From the NCBI RefSeq assembly GCF_017308975.1, contig NZ_JADWPD010000026.1:105313-169312 (forward strand): a DNA stretch of 64,000 bases. Direction: 5' to 3'. The DNA is from Amycolatopsis sp. MtRt-6. Lineage in GTDB: Bacteria > Actinomycetota > Actinomycetes > Mycobacteriales > Pseudonocardiaceae. The position numbers were made by a program, and so were the translations under genes. Below, piece after piece: positions 26,001 through 37,300 of this stretch; the stretch's first letter is position 1, and each line of letters begins with the position of its first letter. The notes beneath the pieces are model-generated. The model saw only the letters and a list, made by a program, of their open reading frames with translations. It was not told where the DNA came from and ran no database searches.

Positions 26001-27677
26001 GATCTGGGTCAGCTGGCCGAGCCGGTTGTAGCCGTACCGGACGACCGGCGCGCCGCCGGGCACGCCGAGCGCGACGATCCGGCCGCCACCGGTGCCGACG
26101 CCGATCTCGGTGCCGTCGTCCCGGCGCAGCAGCCGCGGCGCGCCGCTTTCGTCGTGTTCGATCGTGGTGCGGGAGCCGCCCTGCTCGATGACCGTCAGCG
26201 GCAGCACGCGGCCGGGGGAGTCCGCGAACACCAGGTCGCGGGCGCCGGTCGAGAGCCGGTAGCCCCCGGCGGTCCGGCGCAGCGGGTGGCGCGGGCCTTC
26301 GATCGGCAGCACGGGCCGGTCGCCATCGGGTCGCGGGTACACGAGGACCATGCCGTCCTCGGCGAAGAACCGCAGGTGCTCGCGGTCGGCTTCGAGCCGC
26401 TGATCCAAAGTGGACGCCCACGAGCGGCCGAACCACCGGCCGGCGCGGTAGGCCGACAGGTGCGTGCGGGAGAGTGTCAGGTCGCCCGCGTCGCCCGGCA
26501 GGGTCAGGTCGACCTGCCGCAGCACGACCTCGCCGGTGGCGACGTCGACCGGGTCGGAGACGCAGACCTTCTTGTCGTCCGGCACCGCGCGGTCCCGCGG
26601 GCCGTCGCCCTTCGGGTCGCCCTTGGGCTTGCCGCCACCGTCGGCGCCGCCCTTCGGGGTACCTCCGGGCGGGTCGGCCTTCGGCGGCGGGGTGTCGGCC
26701 GGCGGGTCGCTCTTCGGTGGCGGGTCCGCCTTGGGCGGGGGATCGGCCTTGGGCGGCGGGTCCGCCTTCGCGCCCGCCGCGCTGGTGCTGTCGTCACCCT
26801 TCGGCGGCGGATCGGTCTTCGGCGGCGGCGCGTCCGGATCGCCCTTGCCGTTGCCCTTCGGACCACCGATGTCCTTCGGCCCGCTCTTGATGTCGGTGTG
26901 CTTCGGCGGCGGCGCCGCCTTACCCGGCTTGATGTTCCGCAACGCCTTGGCCGCGTCCGCGAACAGGTCACCGGCCCGCTTGAGCAGCGGCATCAGTGCC
27001 TTCAACGCCGTGACCAGGCGCTTCACCAGATCGGCGATCTTCGACGCGGTCTTCGCCACCGCGTTGATCACCTGCGGCACCACCCACGTCATCCCGATCC
27101 CGAGCGTGAACACCACCTGCAACGCCCAGCTGATCAGATGCCCGATCAGCTCCGCGATGATGTCCCGCACCAGCGCCCGCACCGCCGCGACGACCTCACC
27201 AGCGGTCTTCACCCCGCTGGAGGCGCCTTCGCAGCCTTTCTGCGCGGTCTCCAGCAACGTCACCGTGTCCTGCGCGCGCTGCCGATAGGTGTCCGCGGCG
27301 GCGCCGGTCCACGAGGAGACGTCGGTCTTGACCATGCCGGTCAGGTCCGCGCCGACGCTGCCCAGCTCGGTGGCGATGTTCTTCCACGTCTCCGACTGCG
27401 CGGCGATTTCGTCGGCGTTGCCGGTCAGCCCGTTGAGCGCCTCCTTCAGCGGCCCGACGTGCTCGATCAGCCACCCCACCCCGGCAGCCAAGATCGCCCC
27501 GAACGGGTCCATCGCCATCGACAACGCATCCAGCGCCGTCCCCACCGCACCCAGCGCCACCGACGCCCAGTCGCCACTCTCGATGGCCGACTTCAGATCG
27601 TTCGCCGACTCCAGCAGCGAAATACCCGAGTACGCCTTCGTGGAATCCTTGGTCTCCGCCACCAACGGGTTCGCCAC
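23061..27677 (-). CDS. RHS-repeat polymorphic toxin with WXG-type N-terminus and putative NAD-cleaving C-terminal domain
   Basis: This 1538-residue protein has a helical WXG100-like N-terminal region (about residues 30-165, motif SSWTGAAADTY), suggesting type VII secretion. Hydrophobic helices and a Pro-Lys linker (PPPKADPPPKAD) follow. Then come a DUF6531 block (SDPVDVATGEVVL), an array of RHS/YD repeats and the RHS core end YDPRTGRYLSQDPLGL near residue 1300. The variable tail after DPLGL is the toxin. It contains FWSGG (about 1384) and TLEGIL (about 1428), the spacing seen in ADP-ribosyl-cyclase-like NADases; this assignment is tentative. A Cys follows shortly after the junction. The GTG start has AGAAGG upstream. 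No small gene follows that could be the immunity partner; a repeat array and a convergent TetR gene lie there instead. Confidence 0.85.
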   Translation of the reverse strand: MANPLVAETKDSTKAYSGISLLESANDLKSAIESGDWASVALGAVGTALDALSMAMDPFGAILAAGVGWLIEHVGPLKEALNGLTGNADEIAAQSETWKNIATELGSVGADLTGMVKTDVSSWTGAAADTYRQRAQDTVTLLETAQKGCEGASSGVKTAGEVVAAVRALVRDIIAELIGHLISWALQVVFTLGIGMTWVVPQVINAVAKTASKIADLVKRLVTALKALMPLLKRAGDLFADAAKALRNIKPGKAAPPPKHTDIKSGPKDIGGPKGNGKGDPDAPPPKTDPPPKGDDSTSAAGAKADPPPKADPPPKADPPPKSDPPADTPPPKADPPGGTPKGGADGGGKPKGDPKGDGPRDRAVPDDKKVCVSDPVDVATGEVVLRQVDLTLPGDAGDLTLSRTHLSAYRAGRWFGRSWASTLDQRLEADREHLRFFAEDGMVLVYPRPDGDRPVLPIEGPRHPLRRTAGGYRLSTGARDLVFADSPGRVLPLTVIEQGGSRTTIEHDESGAPRLLRRDDGTEIGVGTGGGRIVALGVPGGAPVVRYGYNRLGQLTQIAGFTGRPVNLDYDVDDRIVGWQDRTGTWYRYVYDAAGRCVRSVGAERYLNGTFAYDTEARTTRYTDATGHTWTYRMNEAGQLVERTDPLGHTRRYSWTRYDDLLSQADELGRITFYGYENGVLTTVTRPDGSVVRLAPAGTGEVELRSGDARAVAPAADPHAALPGVSTRLRVDGPADPLGDEPVITAAARPGDRDPFGRPRLVHTASGGAARLGWTAEGRRSWRIGPDGERESWRHDGEGRVVEHRDAAGRTTRRTYGPFGLPIEEFDAAGARTAYSYDAELRLAAVTNPRGQTWRYTYDPAGRLVEETDFDGRRLTYAYDAAGQLRRMTNGLGEVTEYAYDTLGNVVERRTATGVTGYAYDALGQLEYAINNESVLQIVRDERGRVREETVNGVGVRWTYDAAGVHRTSLSGVDSEWRYDGDRPASLRIAGHEVTFEYDAAGREIARAVDGDVVLRQSFDAADRLGEQTIAGVGRRGYVYTPDGRLAAIEDTRPVRFGFDPAGRVAEVVTPDGVERFTYDAAGRLVPPAGTRYGHDPQGRVTGTAGWRFVWDELDRLVAAIGPDESFWTYLYDPLGRRFAKRRWILGDDGAPRKTTETWFVWSGGELVEEIELTDDGSSRVLTWERHPDDGRPVVQVEQRGAEVRFHTVVTSPAGTPTELLGPDGGVEWQARTSFWGELLPSTPGTAPMPLAFPGQYRDAETGLHYNVYRYYDPRTGRYLSQDPLGLAAASDPVGYVEQPHLRSDPLGLTQSPCGKTGGPKSPDNPAGGGDAGKLPPGSKKPDGLDEFRDPDGKIRPHNMTDEQYAKFSEKWNDMMAPGKDKSWFWSGGHIKDSVVDPATGKPLSDSKYHGSIEDPAIDLAKKNGGNTLEGILKDNGVEMPKFADNHPNGEKVWKDASKALAHNAEGDVHIALPNTPGKSSGWPGQGDELGSRRPNNVFDMDEFPILRHNPKVDKVIAHDTDYPDAPPVVIWDRTKR

Positions 27678-27922
27678 TGCTCGACCTTCTTCTCGCCGGG
27701 TCCTGGCGACAAAATTAGCAGCGCCCGATCGTGCCGAGCCGGCGCCGGAACCCCGCTGCCCGAAAAGCCACGATCGCTGTCCACGGCGGGCAACGGCCGT
27801 CCGGCGTGGAGGTGATCACCACCGAAGACGGCCGACGAGTGGGCGGTTCTGACCTCTCCGCGGCGTCGAGGCCGCTCTTAAAGTCACTCGCGACGGAAGG
27901 TTCCCCGACCGGAAGAGGCGCC

Positions 27923-29536
<1,614 letters not shown>

Positions 29537-29540
29537 AGCG

Positions 29541-31229
29541 TCAGGACTCGAGCGCCCGGAGCTGGTGCAGCCGGAGCCCGAGCTGTAGTTCCAGGTCGTT
29601 CTCGTACCGCCAGCCGGAGCCGAGCACCGTGCCGGCCCGGTCCAGGCGCTTGAGCAGCGTGTTGACGTGCAGGTGCAGCGCGCGGGCGGTCGCGGCGACG
29701 TTGGCGCGGTGGGCGTAGTACGCGCCGAGCGTGCCGACCAGGTCCGTGCCCCGCTTCCGGTCGTATTCGAGGAGGGCGCCGATCGACCCGGCCAGGAACC
29801 GGTCGAGCTCGCCGGCCCGCTCGGGGTCGAACACCATGGCGTACAAGGCATACCGGCGGGTGGTGGCGCCGCCGTCGGTGTGCCCGAGCGCGCGCATGAC
29901 GGCGCCGCAGCGACCGGCGAGGGAGAAGGCGCGGGCCCAGTCGTGGCCGCTCGCCCGTTCCCCGACGACGATGGCGGGACCGCCCAGCGTCCGCCGCAGT
30001 CTGCTGTGGACACTCGCGACGGTGGCCTCGTCGTCGGCGGCGGGCAGGATCACCGTGGCCCGGCCCAGGTGCTCGCCGGCCAGCCCGGCGCGGTCCCGGG
30101 CGATGTCGTGCAGGTGCCGCGCGAGGTCGGCAGGCGGCACCGCGGGGGAGTCCGCGACCACGACCAGATCCAGGCGGTCGACGTCGATGCCGCGCGCCCG
30201 GGCGCGGGCGCGCTGGGCCGGTCCGATCCCGGGACTGCCGACCATGAGCTCGGTCAGCAGCTCGCCGCTCAGCCGTTCACCGGCTTCGGCCACGGCCCGC
30301 TCCTTGAGGATGAGCAGCCCGAGGATGTGCGTGGCGCGTTCGAGGGTCCGCAGGTCCGTGTCGTCGCCGGTGCCCGGCGGCCGGCTCCACACCAGCGCGC
30401 CGAGGTAACTGTCGCCCGCCTGGACGGCCGCCACGCTGTGGTCGGTTCCGTCGGCTCCGGCCGACGTCGTGCAGCGGCCCGTGCGGTGGGCCTCCGCGAC
30501 GGCGCCGGCCAGGTCTGTCCCTTGTGGACTCTTTGTCCGGCCGAGGAGCGTGACGGCGCCGCCCAGCTGGTCGGCCAGGTGCTGCGCGACGTCACCCGGC
30601 GTCCCGCCGTCCAGCACGACACCGGTCAGGGCTTCGTGGATCGCCTGCGCCCGCTCGATCTTGCGGTACGCGACCCGCAGCTCCCGCAACGCCGTCCGGC
30701 TCTCCTCGTAGAGCCGCGCGTTGTCGAGGGCGACGGCCGCGTGGTCGGCGAAGGCGTTCAGCAGCGCGATCTCCTCGGCCTGGAAGGACCGTTCGGAGCG
30801 GTCCGCGGCGAACAGCGCGCCGACGGCCTCACCGCGGATGACCAGCGGCACGCCGAGCAGCGCGACCAGGTCCTCGGTGACGACCAGGCGGTCGAAGTCC
30901 GGGTCGTGCCGGATGCGCGTCGAGGTGGCGTAGTCGCGCACCCAGTGCGGGCTCTTGGACGCCAGCACCTTGCCGCCGAGCCCCACGGTGGCCGGGATGG
31001 TCGCGGCGAGGAACTCCGCCGAGATCGTGCCCTCCGACGCGCGCGCCGACAGCCTGCCATCCGCGCCGACCAGCGAGAGGTAGGTGAAGTCGGTGCCGAT
31101 CAGGTCGTGGGCGTGGTGGACGATCGACTGCAGGACCTCGTCGAGCTCGCCGAGGGCGGTGAGCGACTTGACGGTCGCGTACAACGACGCCAGCTCGCGC
31201 TGCCGACGTGGTTCCGCCGTGCTCGTCAC
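29541..31229 (-). CDS. GAF-domain PucR/CdaR-type transcriptional regulator
   Basis: This 562-residue regulator has an N-terminal GAF sensor domain (about residues 25-180, IGTDFTYLSLVGADGRLSA), a coiled linker, a middle region and a C-terminal PucR-type helix-turn-helix (NVAATARALHLHVNTLLKRL). Such proteins usually activate catabolic genes on binding a small aromatic or nitrogenous ligand. The GTG at 31229 is chosen because it follows GGAGG at good spacing; the frame extends further but without homology. It is divergent from the MHS transporter-tannase operon, its likely target, and convergent with the acyl-CoA ligase. Confidence 0.88.
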   Translation of the reverse strand: MTSTAEPRRQRELASLYATVKSLTALGELDEVLQSIVHHAHDLIGTDFTYLSLVGADGRLSARASEGTISAEFLAATIPATVGLGGKVLASKSPHWVRDYATSTRIRHDPDFDRLVVTEDLVALLGVPLVIRGEAVGALFAADRSERSFQAEEIALLNAFADHAAVALDNARLYEESRTALRELRVAYRKIERAQAIHEALTGVVLDGGTPGDVAQHLADQLGGAVTLLGRTKSPQGTDLAGAVAEAHRTGRCTTSAGADGTDHSVAAVQAGDSYLGALVWSRPPGTGDDTDLRTLERATHILGLLILKERAVAEAGERLSGELLTELMVGSPGIGPAQRARARARGIDVDRLDLVVVADSPAVPPADLARHLHDIARDRAGLAGEHLGRATVILPAADDEATVASVHSRLRRTLGGPAIVVGERASGHDWARAFSLAGRCGAVMRALGHTDGGATTRRYALYAMVFDPERAGELDRFLAGSIGALLEYDRKRGTDLVGTLGAYYAHRANVAATARALHLHVNTLLKRLDRAGTVLGSGWRYENDLELQLGLRLHQLRALES

Positions 31230-31374
31230 GGGACGCCCTCCTTGGCGTGGGGGTGGGCGAAAGACCCACCGCTGCGGCGGGAGGAGTGGGTGGTCCACAC
31301 CTCAGCCCGCAGCGTAACCGCGTCCTAACATCACCGCCATCACCAGCCGGCGCTCCTCGACGAAGGCGGCACCC

Positions 31375-32757
31375 ATGGCCATTCCGCTCACCCAACCCGA
31401 CGGGCAGTCCGGCACCGGGGTGCCCGCGGCTCCGCGCCGGGGCTTCCGCAAGCTGCTCGCGGCCGGGCTGATCGGCAGCTCGATCGAGTGGTACGACTTC
31501 TTCCTCTACGGCACCGCGGCCGCGCTGGTGTTCCCCAAGGTGTTCTTTCCGGAGGCCTCGGCGCTGACCGGGACCCTCCTGGCGTTCAGCACCTTCTGGG
31601 CCGGGTTCGTGGCACGGCCGATCGGCGGCGTGCTCGCCGGGCACCTCGGGGACAAGTACGGGCGCAAGCCGGTGGTCGTCGCGTGCCTGGCGCTGATGGG
31701 GGCGGCGACGTTCCTGATCGGCTGCCTCCCCGGCGCGGCGAGCGCCGGCGCGCTGGCCCCGACGCTGCTGGTCGTCCTGCGGTTCCTCCAGGGCCTCGCG
31801 GCCGGCGGGCAGTGGGGCGGCATCGTGCTGCTGCTGACCGAATCCGCCAGTCCCAAGCAGCGTGGCTTCGCCGGGACGTTCGGGCAGACCAGCGTGCCGG
31901 TGGCGGTGATCCTGTCCAACCTGATCTTCGTCGCGGCCAGCGGCGTGCTGCCGGACGCGGCCTTCCTCAGCTGGGGCTGGCGCATCCCGTTCCTGCTCAG
32001 CGTCGTGATGTTCGGCGTCGTGCTCTACATCCAGGCCAAGGTGGAGGACACGCCGGAGTTCCGGCAGCTGCGGGAAGCGTTGGCGGACAAGGAAGGGCCG
32101 GTGGTCCGGGCGCCGCTGGCCCAGGTCCTGCGCCGCAAGTGGGGGACCATCCTGCTCGGCTGCGGGCTGCTGTCGGCCACCAACAGCCTGTTCTACGTCA
32201 GCATTTCCGGGCTGCTGAGCTACGGCACCGGCACGCTCAAGCTGCAGCGCGACGCGCTGCTCGCGGTCGTGCTGCTCGGTTCCGTGGCCATGCTCGCGAC
32301 GATCCCGTGGTCCGGGCACCTCTCGGACAAGGTGGGCCGCCGCCCGCTGATCCTCATCGGCGGGCTCGGTGTCGCCGGGTGGGCCTTCCCGTACTTCGGG
32401 CTGGTCGGCACCGCGTCGCTGCCGCTGATCTTCGTCGCCGTGACGGTGGGGTTCGTGTTCCAGTGCCTCACCTACGGCCCGATCGCGAGCTTCCTCGGCG
32501 AGCTGTTCGCGCCCAGTGTCCGCTACTCGGGTGCGTCGCTGGCCTACCAGCTGTCCGCGATCGTCGTCAGCGGCGGTACGCCGTTCCTGATGACGGCGCT
32601 GATCGCGGCGGCCGGGAGCACGTGGCCGGTCGCCGGCTACATCACGCTGATGGGGCTGATCACCTTCGCCAGCGCGTGGTTCCTGCCCGAGACGAACCCC
32701 GCCGAGGTCCGCGCCGATCCGCACGCCGTCCCGGGCGCGCACCTGCACGGGAAGTGA
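31375..32757 (+). CDS. MFS transporter, metabolite:H+ symporter (MHS) family
   Basis: This 460-residue, 12-helix inner-membrane symporter imports an organic acid or similar metabolite with protons. The family signatures are clear: GSSIEWYDFFLYGTAAALVF in helix 1, GHLGDKYGRKP between helices 2 and 3, QGLAAGGQWGG, and a second-half GHLSDKVGRRP. The C-terminus FLPETNPAE is typical. The stop overlaps a possible GTG start of the following esterase gene (GTGA), so transporter and esterase are co-expressed. MHS members beside tannase-type enzymes often carry shikimate, benzoates or phenolic acids; the ligand here is inferred. Confidence 0.92.
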   Translation: MAIPLTQPDGQSGTGVPAAPRRGFRKLLAAGLIGSSIEWYDFFLYGTAAALVFPKVFFPEASALTGTLLAFSTFWAGFVARPIGGVLAGHLGDKYGRKPVVVACLALMGAATFLIGCLPGAASAGALAPTLLVVLRFLQGLAAGGQWGGIVLLLTESASPKQRGFAGTFGQTSVPVAVILSNLIFVAASGVLPDAAFLSWGWRIPFLLSVVMFGVVLYIQAKVEDTPEFRQLREALADKEGPVVRAPLAQVLRRKWGTILLGCGLLSATNSLFYVSISGLLSYGTGTLKLQRDALLAVVLLGSVAMLATIPWSGHLSDKVGRRPLILIGGLGVAGWAFPYFGLVGTASLPLIFVAVTVGFVFQCLTYGPIASFLGELFAPSVRYSGASLAYQLSAIVVSGGTPFLMTALIAAAGSTWPVAGYITLMGLITFASAWFLPETNPAEVRADPHAVPGAHLHGK

Positions 32758-32762
32758 CGGCG

Positions 32763-34364
32763 ATGAGGAAGGCCGTCGTGTCGGCCGCCGTGGTGCTGGC
32801 GGCGAGTGTGCCCGGACCGGCGCTGGCGTCTCCTGCCACGCCGGACTGCGCCGGGCTGGCCGGGGTGCGGATTCCGGCGTCGGTGATGAGCCTGCCGACC
32901 TCCGGCGGGATCGTGACGGCGGCTTCCGCCGGTGACTCCTGCCGGGTGGACGCCGACCTGTTCCCGGTCGACCCGGCCGCGCCGGCGATCAAGCTGCGCG
33001 TCGCCCTGCCCCGCGTCTGGAACCACAAGGCGCTGATGTTCGGCGGCGGCGGGTTCAACGGGACGATCCCGGACGTGACGGCGAACGTGCCCTTCGGCCC
33101 CGCCGACCGCCCGGCACCGCTGGCCCGGGGGTACGCGACCTTCGCGAGCGACTCCGGCCACCAGCAGAACCCGGCGTCCCCGCCCTCGCTGGACGGCTCG
33201 TTCGGCATGAACGACGAAGCCCTGGTCAACTTCGCCGCGGGCGACGCGGTGAAGAAGACGCGGGACGCGAGCCTGTTCCTGATCCGGCGGGCGTACGCGG
33301 CCACGCCCGCCGAAGTCTTCTTCGCCGGTGGGTCGACGGGCGGCCGCGAGGCGCTGGTCGTCGCCCAGCGGTGGCCGACGGCGTTCGACGGCGTGATTTC
33401 CGCCTATCCGGCGTGGAACAACCTCGCCGAGATCCTGGACCTGGGGTACCTGGCGCAGGTGCTGTCGCGCCCGGGTGCGTTCCCCGGTCCCGCGAAGCAG
33501 ACGCTCCTCTACGACAGAGTCGTTGCCGCGTGTGACGGCCTCGACGGTGTCGCGGACGGAGTCGTTTCGAATCCGGGCTGCCGCTTCGACCCGCGCGTGC
33601 TGCGCTGCCCGGGCGGGACGGACACCGGCCCGGCGTGCCTGTCGGACGCGCAGATCGGGGCGGTGACGGCGATGTCGTCACCGTTCGAGTGGCCGTACCG
33701 GATCGCCAGCGGCGAAACCGGGTACCCGGGCTTCCCGTTCCTGTCGGGGGCGGACATGCGAACGCCGTTCCTCGGCTTCGGCACCACCGCGCCGGCCGAC
33801 CCGATGCCGGCGACCAGCGGCTACGGGATGCAGTACTGGGACCAGTGGGTCAAGTACTTCCTGACCCGCGACCCGAGCCGGAAGGCCCTGGACATCGATC
33901 CCCGGCGCCCCGGAAAGTGGCTGGACCGGATCAGCGCGTTGTCGCTGATCGAGGACCGCAACAACGCGGACCTGCGCCCGTTCGCCCGCGCCGGCGGCAA
34001 GCTGATCCTGCTGCACGGCGCCGCGGACGAGCTGGTGTCGCCGTACTCGACGAGCGACTACTACGCGCGGGTGCGCGCGGTGGCAGGTCCTTCGCTGACC
34101 GACGCTTTCCTGCGCTACTACGTCGTTCCCGGCGCCAACCACGCCAACTTCGGAACACCGGCGTTCGCGGCGAGCTGGGACTCGCTCTCGGCGCTCGAGC
34201 GGTGGGTGGAAACCGGCCGCGCGCCGGTGGGGCAGGTCGTCACCGACCTGGCCCACCAGCGTTCGCGGCCGTTGTGCGCCTACCCGGGCTGGCCCCGGTA
34301 CCGCGCGGGCGACCCGGACAGCGCCGCCAGTTTCGGCTGCTCGCTCAGCCGATGGCCATGGTGA
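32763..34364 (+). CDS. Tannase/feruloyl esterase family protein lacking the CS-D-HC cysteines
   Basis: This 533-residue secreted hydrolase (Sec signal about residues 1-22, ending ALAS) belongs to the tannase/FaeB family that cleaves gallate or cinnamate esters. The nucleophile elbow reads GGSTGGRE with Ser191, the acid is in LLHGAADELV, and His460 lies in GANHANFG. Characterised members have Cys just before the Ser and just after the His, forming a disulphide across the active site; here both are replaced (Gly190, Ala461). The lid region keeps the calcium-site pattern CDGLDGVADGVV. The start may instead be the GTG at 32754 overlapping the MFS stop. The 3' end overlaps convergent GH3 by 20 bases. 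Confidence 0.85.
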   Translation: MRKAVVSAAVVLAASVPGPALASPATPDCAGLAGVRIPASVMSLPTSGGIVTAASAGDSCRVDADLFPVDPAAPAIKLRVALPRVWNHKALMFGGGGFNGTIPDVTANVPFGPADRPAPLARGYATFASDSGHQQNPASPPSLDGSFGMNDEALVNFAAGDAVKKTRDASLFLIRRAYAATPAEVFFAGGSTGGREALVVAQRWPTAFDGVISAYPAWNNLAEILDLGYLAQVLSRPGAFPGPAKQTLLYDRVVAACDGLDGVADGVVSNPGCRFDPRVLRCPGGTDTGPACLSDAQIGAVTAMSSPFEWPYRIASGETGYPGFPFLSGADMRTPFLGFGTTAPADPMPATSGYGMQYWDQWVKYFLTRDPSRKALDIDPRRPGKWLDRISALSLIEDRNNADLRPFARAGGKLILLHGAADELVSPYSTSDYYARVRAVAGPSLTDAFLRYYVVPGANHANFGTPAFAASWDSLSALERWVETGRAPVGQVVTDLAHQRSRPLCAYPGWPRYRAGDPDSAASFGCSLSRWPW

Positions 34365-37300
34365 AGATGTGCATCGCCGTCGTGCCCATGTTGGCGCCGT
34401 CGCTGATGTCCGGCAGGGTCAGGTACTGGACCGTCTTGCCCGGCTGCAGCGGGATCGGTGCGTAGTACAGGCTGACCCGCTGGTCCAGCCGTCCGTTGCT
34501 GTTGTTGAGGTACGGCAGCGTCGTGAGGATGTCGCCGCCGGTGGCCGCGTTGGCCCACCAGTCCGCGAAACTCACCGTGTGGGACTCCGTCGTCCCGTCC
34601 GTGTACGTCACCGTGGCCGTTCCGCTCGGGCTGCCGTAGTCGCCGGCGCCGATCAGGCCCAGTGTCTTCCCGGAGCCCGAGATCGCGATCGTCTGGCCGC
34701 CGGCCGGGCCGCCCGCGACCACGTTGTCCGGTTCACCTGGCCGGACGTCCGGCCAGGTGAACGTCAGCCCGTTGTGGGTGAACGTGGCTCCCGGCGTCAA
34801 GCTGGGCGTCGCCGCGGCCAGGGCCTGGGCCGAGAAACTGGCGTTGCCGCCGTCCAGGTTGCCCGCGCCCGGGGTGGCGTCGTCGCTGATGCCCACGTTG
34901 TTGTACGCCGCCGCCAGCGACGGGTACGGCGGGCGGGGCAGCAGCACGGTGTGCGCGTCCACCGCGGTGCCCCGCCCGTTGGCGGAGGTGAACACGGCCT
35001 GCGCCGAGACGTCGAACTTGCCGGGCTGCGCCGAGGCCGGCACGCCGATCTCCCAGGTGGTGCTGACCGTCTGCCCGGCGGGCACGGTCGCGAAGGCGGA
35101 AGGTGAGGTGGCCTTCGCGGTCCAGCCCGTGGGCACGCTGAGCGTCAGGGCCACGTCCCGCAGCGGCCGGGCACCGGCCGGGTTCGGCAGCGTCGTGGTG
35201 GCGGTGTACGTCGTCCCCGCCTGCACCTGCGCCGGCGCGCTGAGCGTGAACGGCTGCTCGACCACCACCGGTGTGCTGCCGGTGACGCCGTCGACCGTGA
35301 CGCTGATGGTCGCGACGCCGGGCGCCACCATGGTCACCTGGCCGGTCCGGCTCACCTGGGCCACGCGCGGATCGCTGCTGCGGTAGCCGATCCGGGCCCG
35401 CGAGAGGTCGGCGAACGACTGGTCGTCGCGCACGGCCTCGACGACGCGGTCGGCCGGGACGTGCTGCGCGGCCTGCGGCGTGACGTCGGCGATCCACGGG
35501 TTCTTCGCCGTCAGGTCGAGGCGCTGACCCGGCGTGAACACGACCTGGCCGGGCTGCACGGTCACGTACCGCGTCTTCGGCTTGAGGGCTCCGGTGACGG
35601 CGACCGCGGCCGAGCCGGCGAGGTGGCCGGAGTCGGCGCCCACCTCGAACCGGTACGCGCCGGGGTACACGACTTCGCGGCGCTTCCCCTCGTCCCAGAA
35701 GGACAGGTCGCTGATCCGCACCGGGAAGGTCACGTGCTGGGTCTGGCCCGGAGCCAGCACCTTCGTCTTCTTGAAGCCGGCCAGGCGATGGCGCGGCAGC
35801 TCCACGCCGGGCACCCCGAACGCCGTGGCCGCGTATAGCTGCGCGACGGTGGCGCCGGGCGTGCTGCCGGTGTTCGTCACGTCCGCGTGCACCGTCACCT
35901 GGCCGTTCGCGTCGACGGCCTTGGTGTCCGCGTGCACGCGGGAGTAGGCGAACTTCGTGTAGGAGAGGCCGTAGCCGAACGGGTACGCCGGCGTGCCGGT
36001 GAAGTACTGGTAGGTGCGGCCGAGGCCGCCGGTCTGCGACGGCGTCAGCCCGTAGTTCTTCATCGCGGGCAGCTGCGAGTCGTCGGCGTACCAGGTGAAG
36101 TTCAGGTGCCCGCTGGGGTTCTGCCTGCCGAACAGCACGTCGGCCAGCGCGGTGCCCTGGCTTTCGCCGTTGTAGGCGCTGAAGACGATGCCCGGGATGC
36201 CTTCGGCATGGCCGAGGGAAACGGGACCCGCCGACTGGACGGCCAGCGCGGTCCGCGGGTTGCCGGCCGCCTTGACCAGGTCGATCAGCGAGTCGTAGTT
36301 GCCGGGCATGGCGATGGTGGTCCGGTCCCGGCCCTCGGTGGCCACGTTCCCGTCGGTCCCGGCGAACACCACGACCAGATCGGCCGTCTTCAGCGCGGCC
36401 AGGGTTCCGGCCGAGCAGCTCGCCGCCGTGGTCGTGCCGGTCGAGGTGCCGCACGCGTCGAACGTGACCGTGGCGTCCGGGCGGGCGGCCTTGACCGCGG
36501 CCGTGATGCCCTGTACCGCGTTCACCTGCAGCGTGGGCTCGCCGGAGTAACCGCCGAGGGTGACCTTGTTCGCGAGGTCGCCGACGACGACCACGCTGCC
36601 GAGCTTCGCCGGGTCGGCGGGCAGCAGCGGTGCCTTGGTGCCCGGGACGGGGTCGTTCTTCAGCAGCACCAGCGAGTTCGCGGCGACCTTCGCGGCCAGC
36701 GCCCGGTGCTCGGCGCTCTGGATGACGTCCTTGGTGATCTTCGTGTAGGCCACGCGGTCCGGCGGGTCGAACTCGCCGGTCCGCATGCGCGTGGTGAACA
36801 CGTGCACCAGCGCGTTGTCGAGCACGCCTTCCGACAGCACCCCGGCCTTGATGGCCTCCTGGATGTTGGCGACGGTGGCCTCCGCGCCGGTGCAGTTGAG
36901 CTGCGTGCCGGCGCGCAGCGCGTACGCCTGGCCGCCCGCGGCACCGGAAACCTTCTGGCCGGTGGCGGTGTTCGTCCACTGCGTCCCCGCGCCGGCGGTG
37001 GCCGTGGTCCAGCCCGGCGGCGCCCAGTTGTGGCTGCCCGGCGCGTAGATGTCGCCGACCGCGCCGCAGTCGGAGGTGGTGTAGCCGTCGAAGCCGTAGG
37101 TGCGCTGGGCGATGGCGTTCGCGGTGTACGTGTCGGCCGGCGCCGGCGTGCCGTTGATGGCGTTGTACGCCGTCATCAGGCCGGAGACGCGCGCGTCCTG
37201 GATGAGGTGCCGGAACTGCCGGGTGTAGTAGTCGCGGATGTTGGTCTCGGTGGTGTCGGAGGAGTCCGCGTGCCGGTCGTTCTCGACGTCGTTGAGCGCG

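Noticed and set aside
26660..26780. Tandem repeats in the RHS gene
   Set aside because: They encode the Pro-Lys-Ala-Asp linker between the secretion-type N-terminus and the RHS shell.
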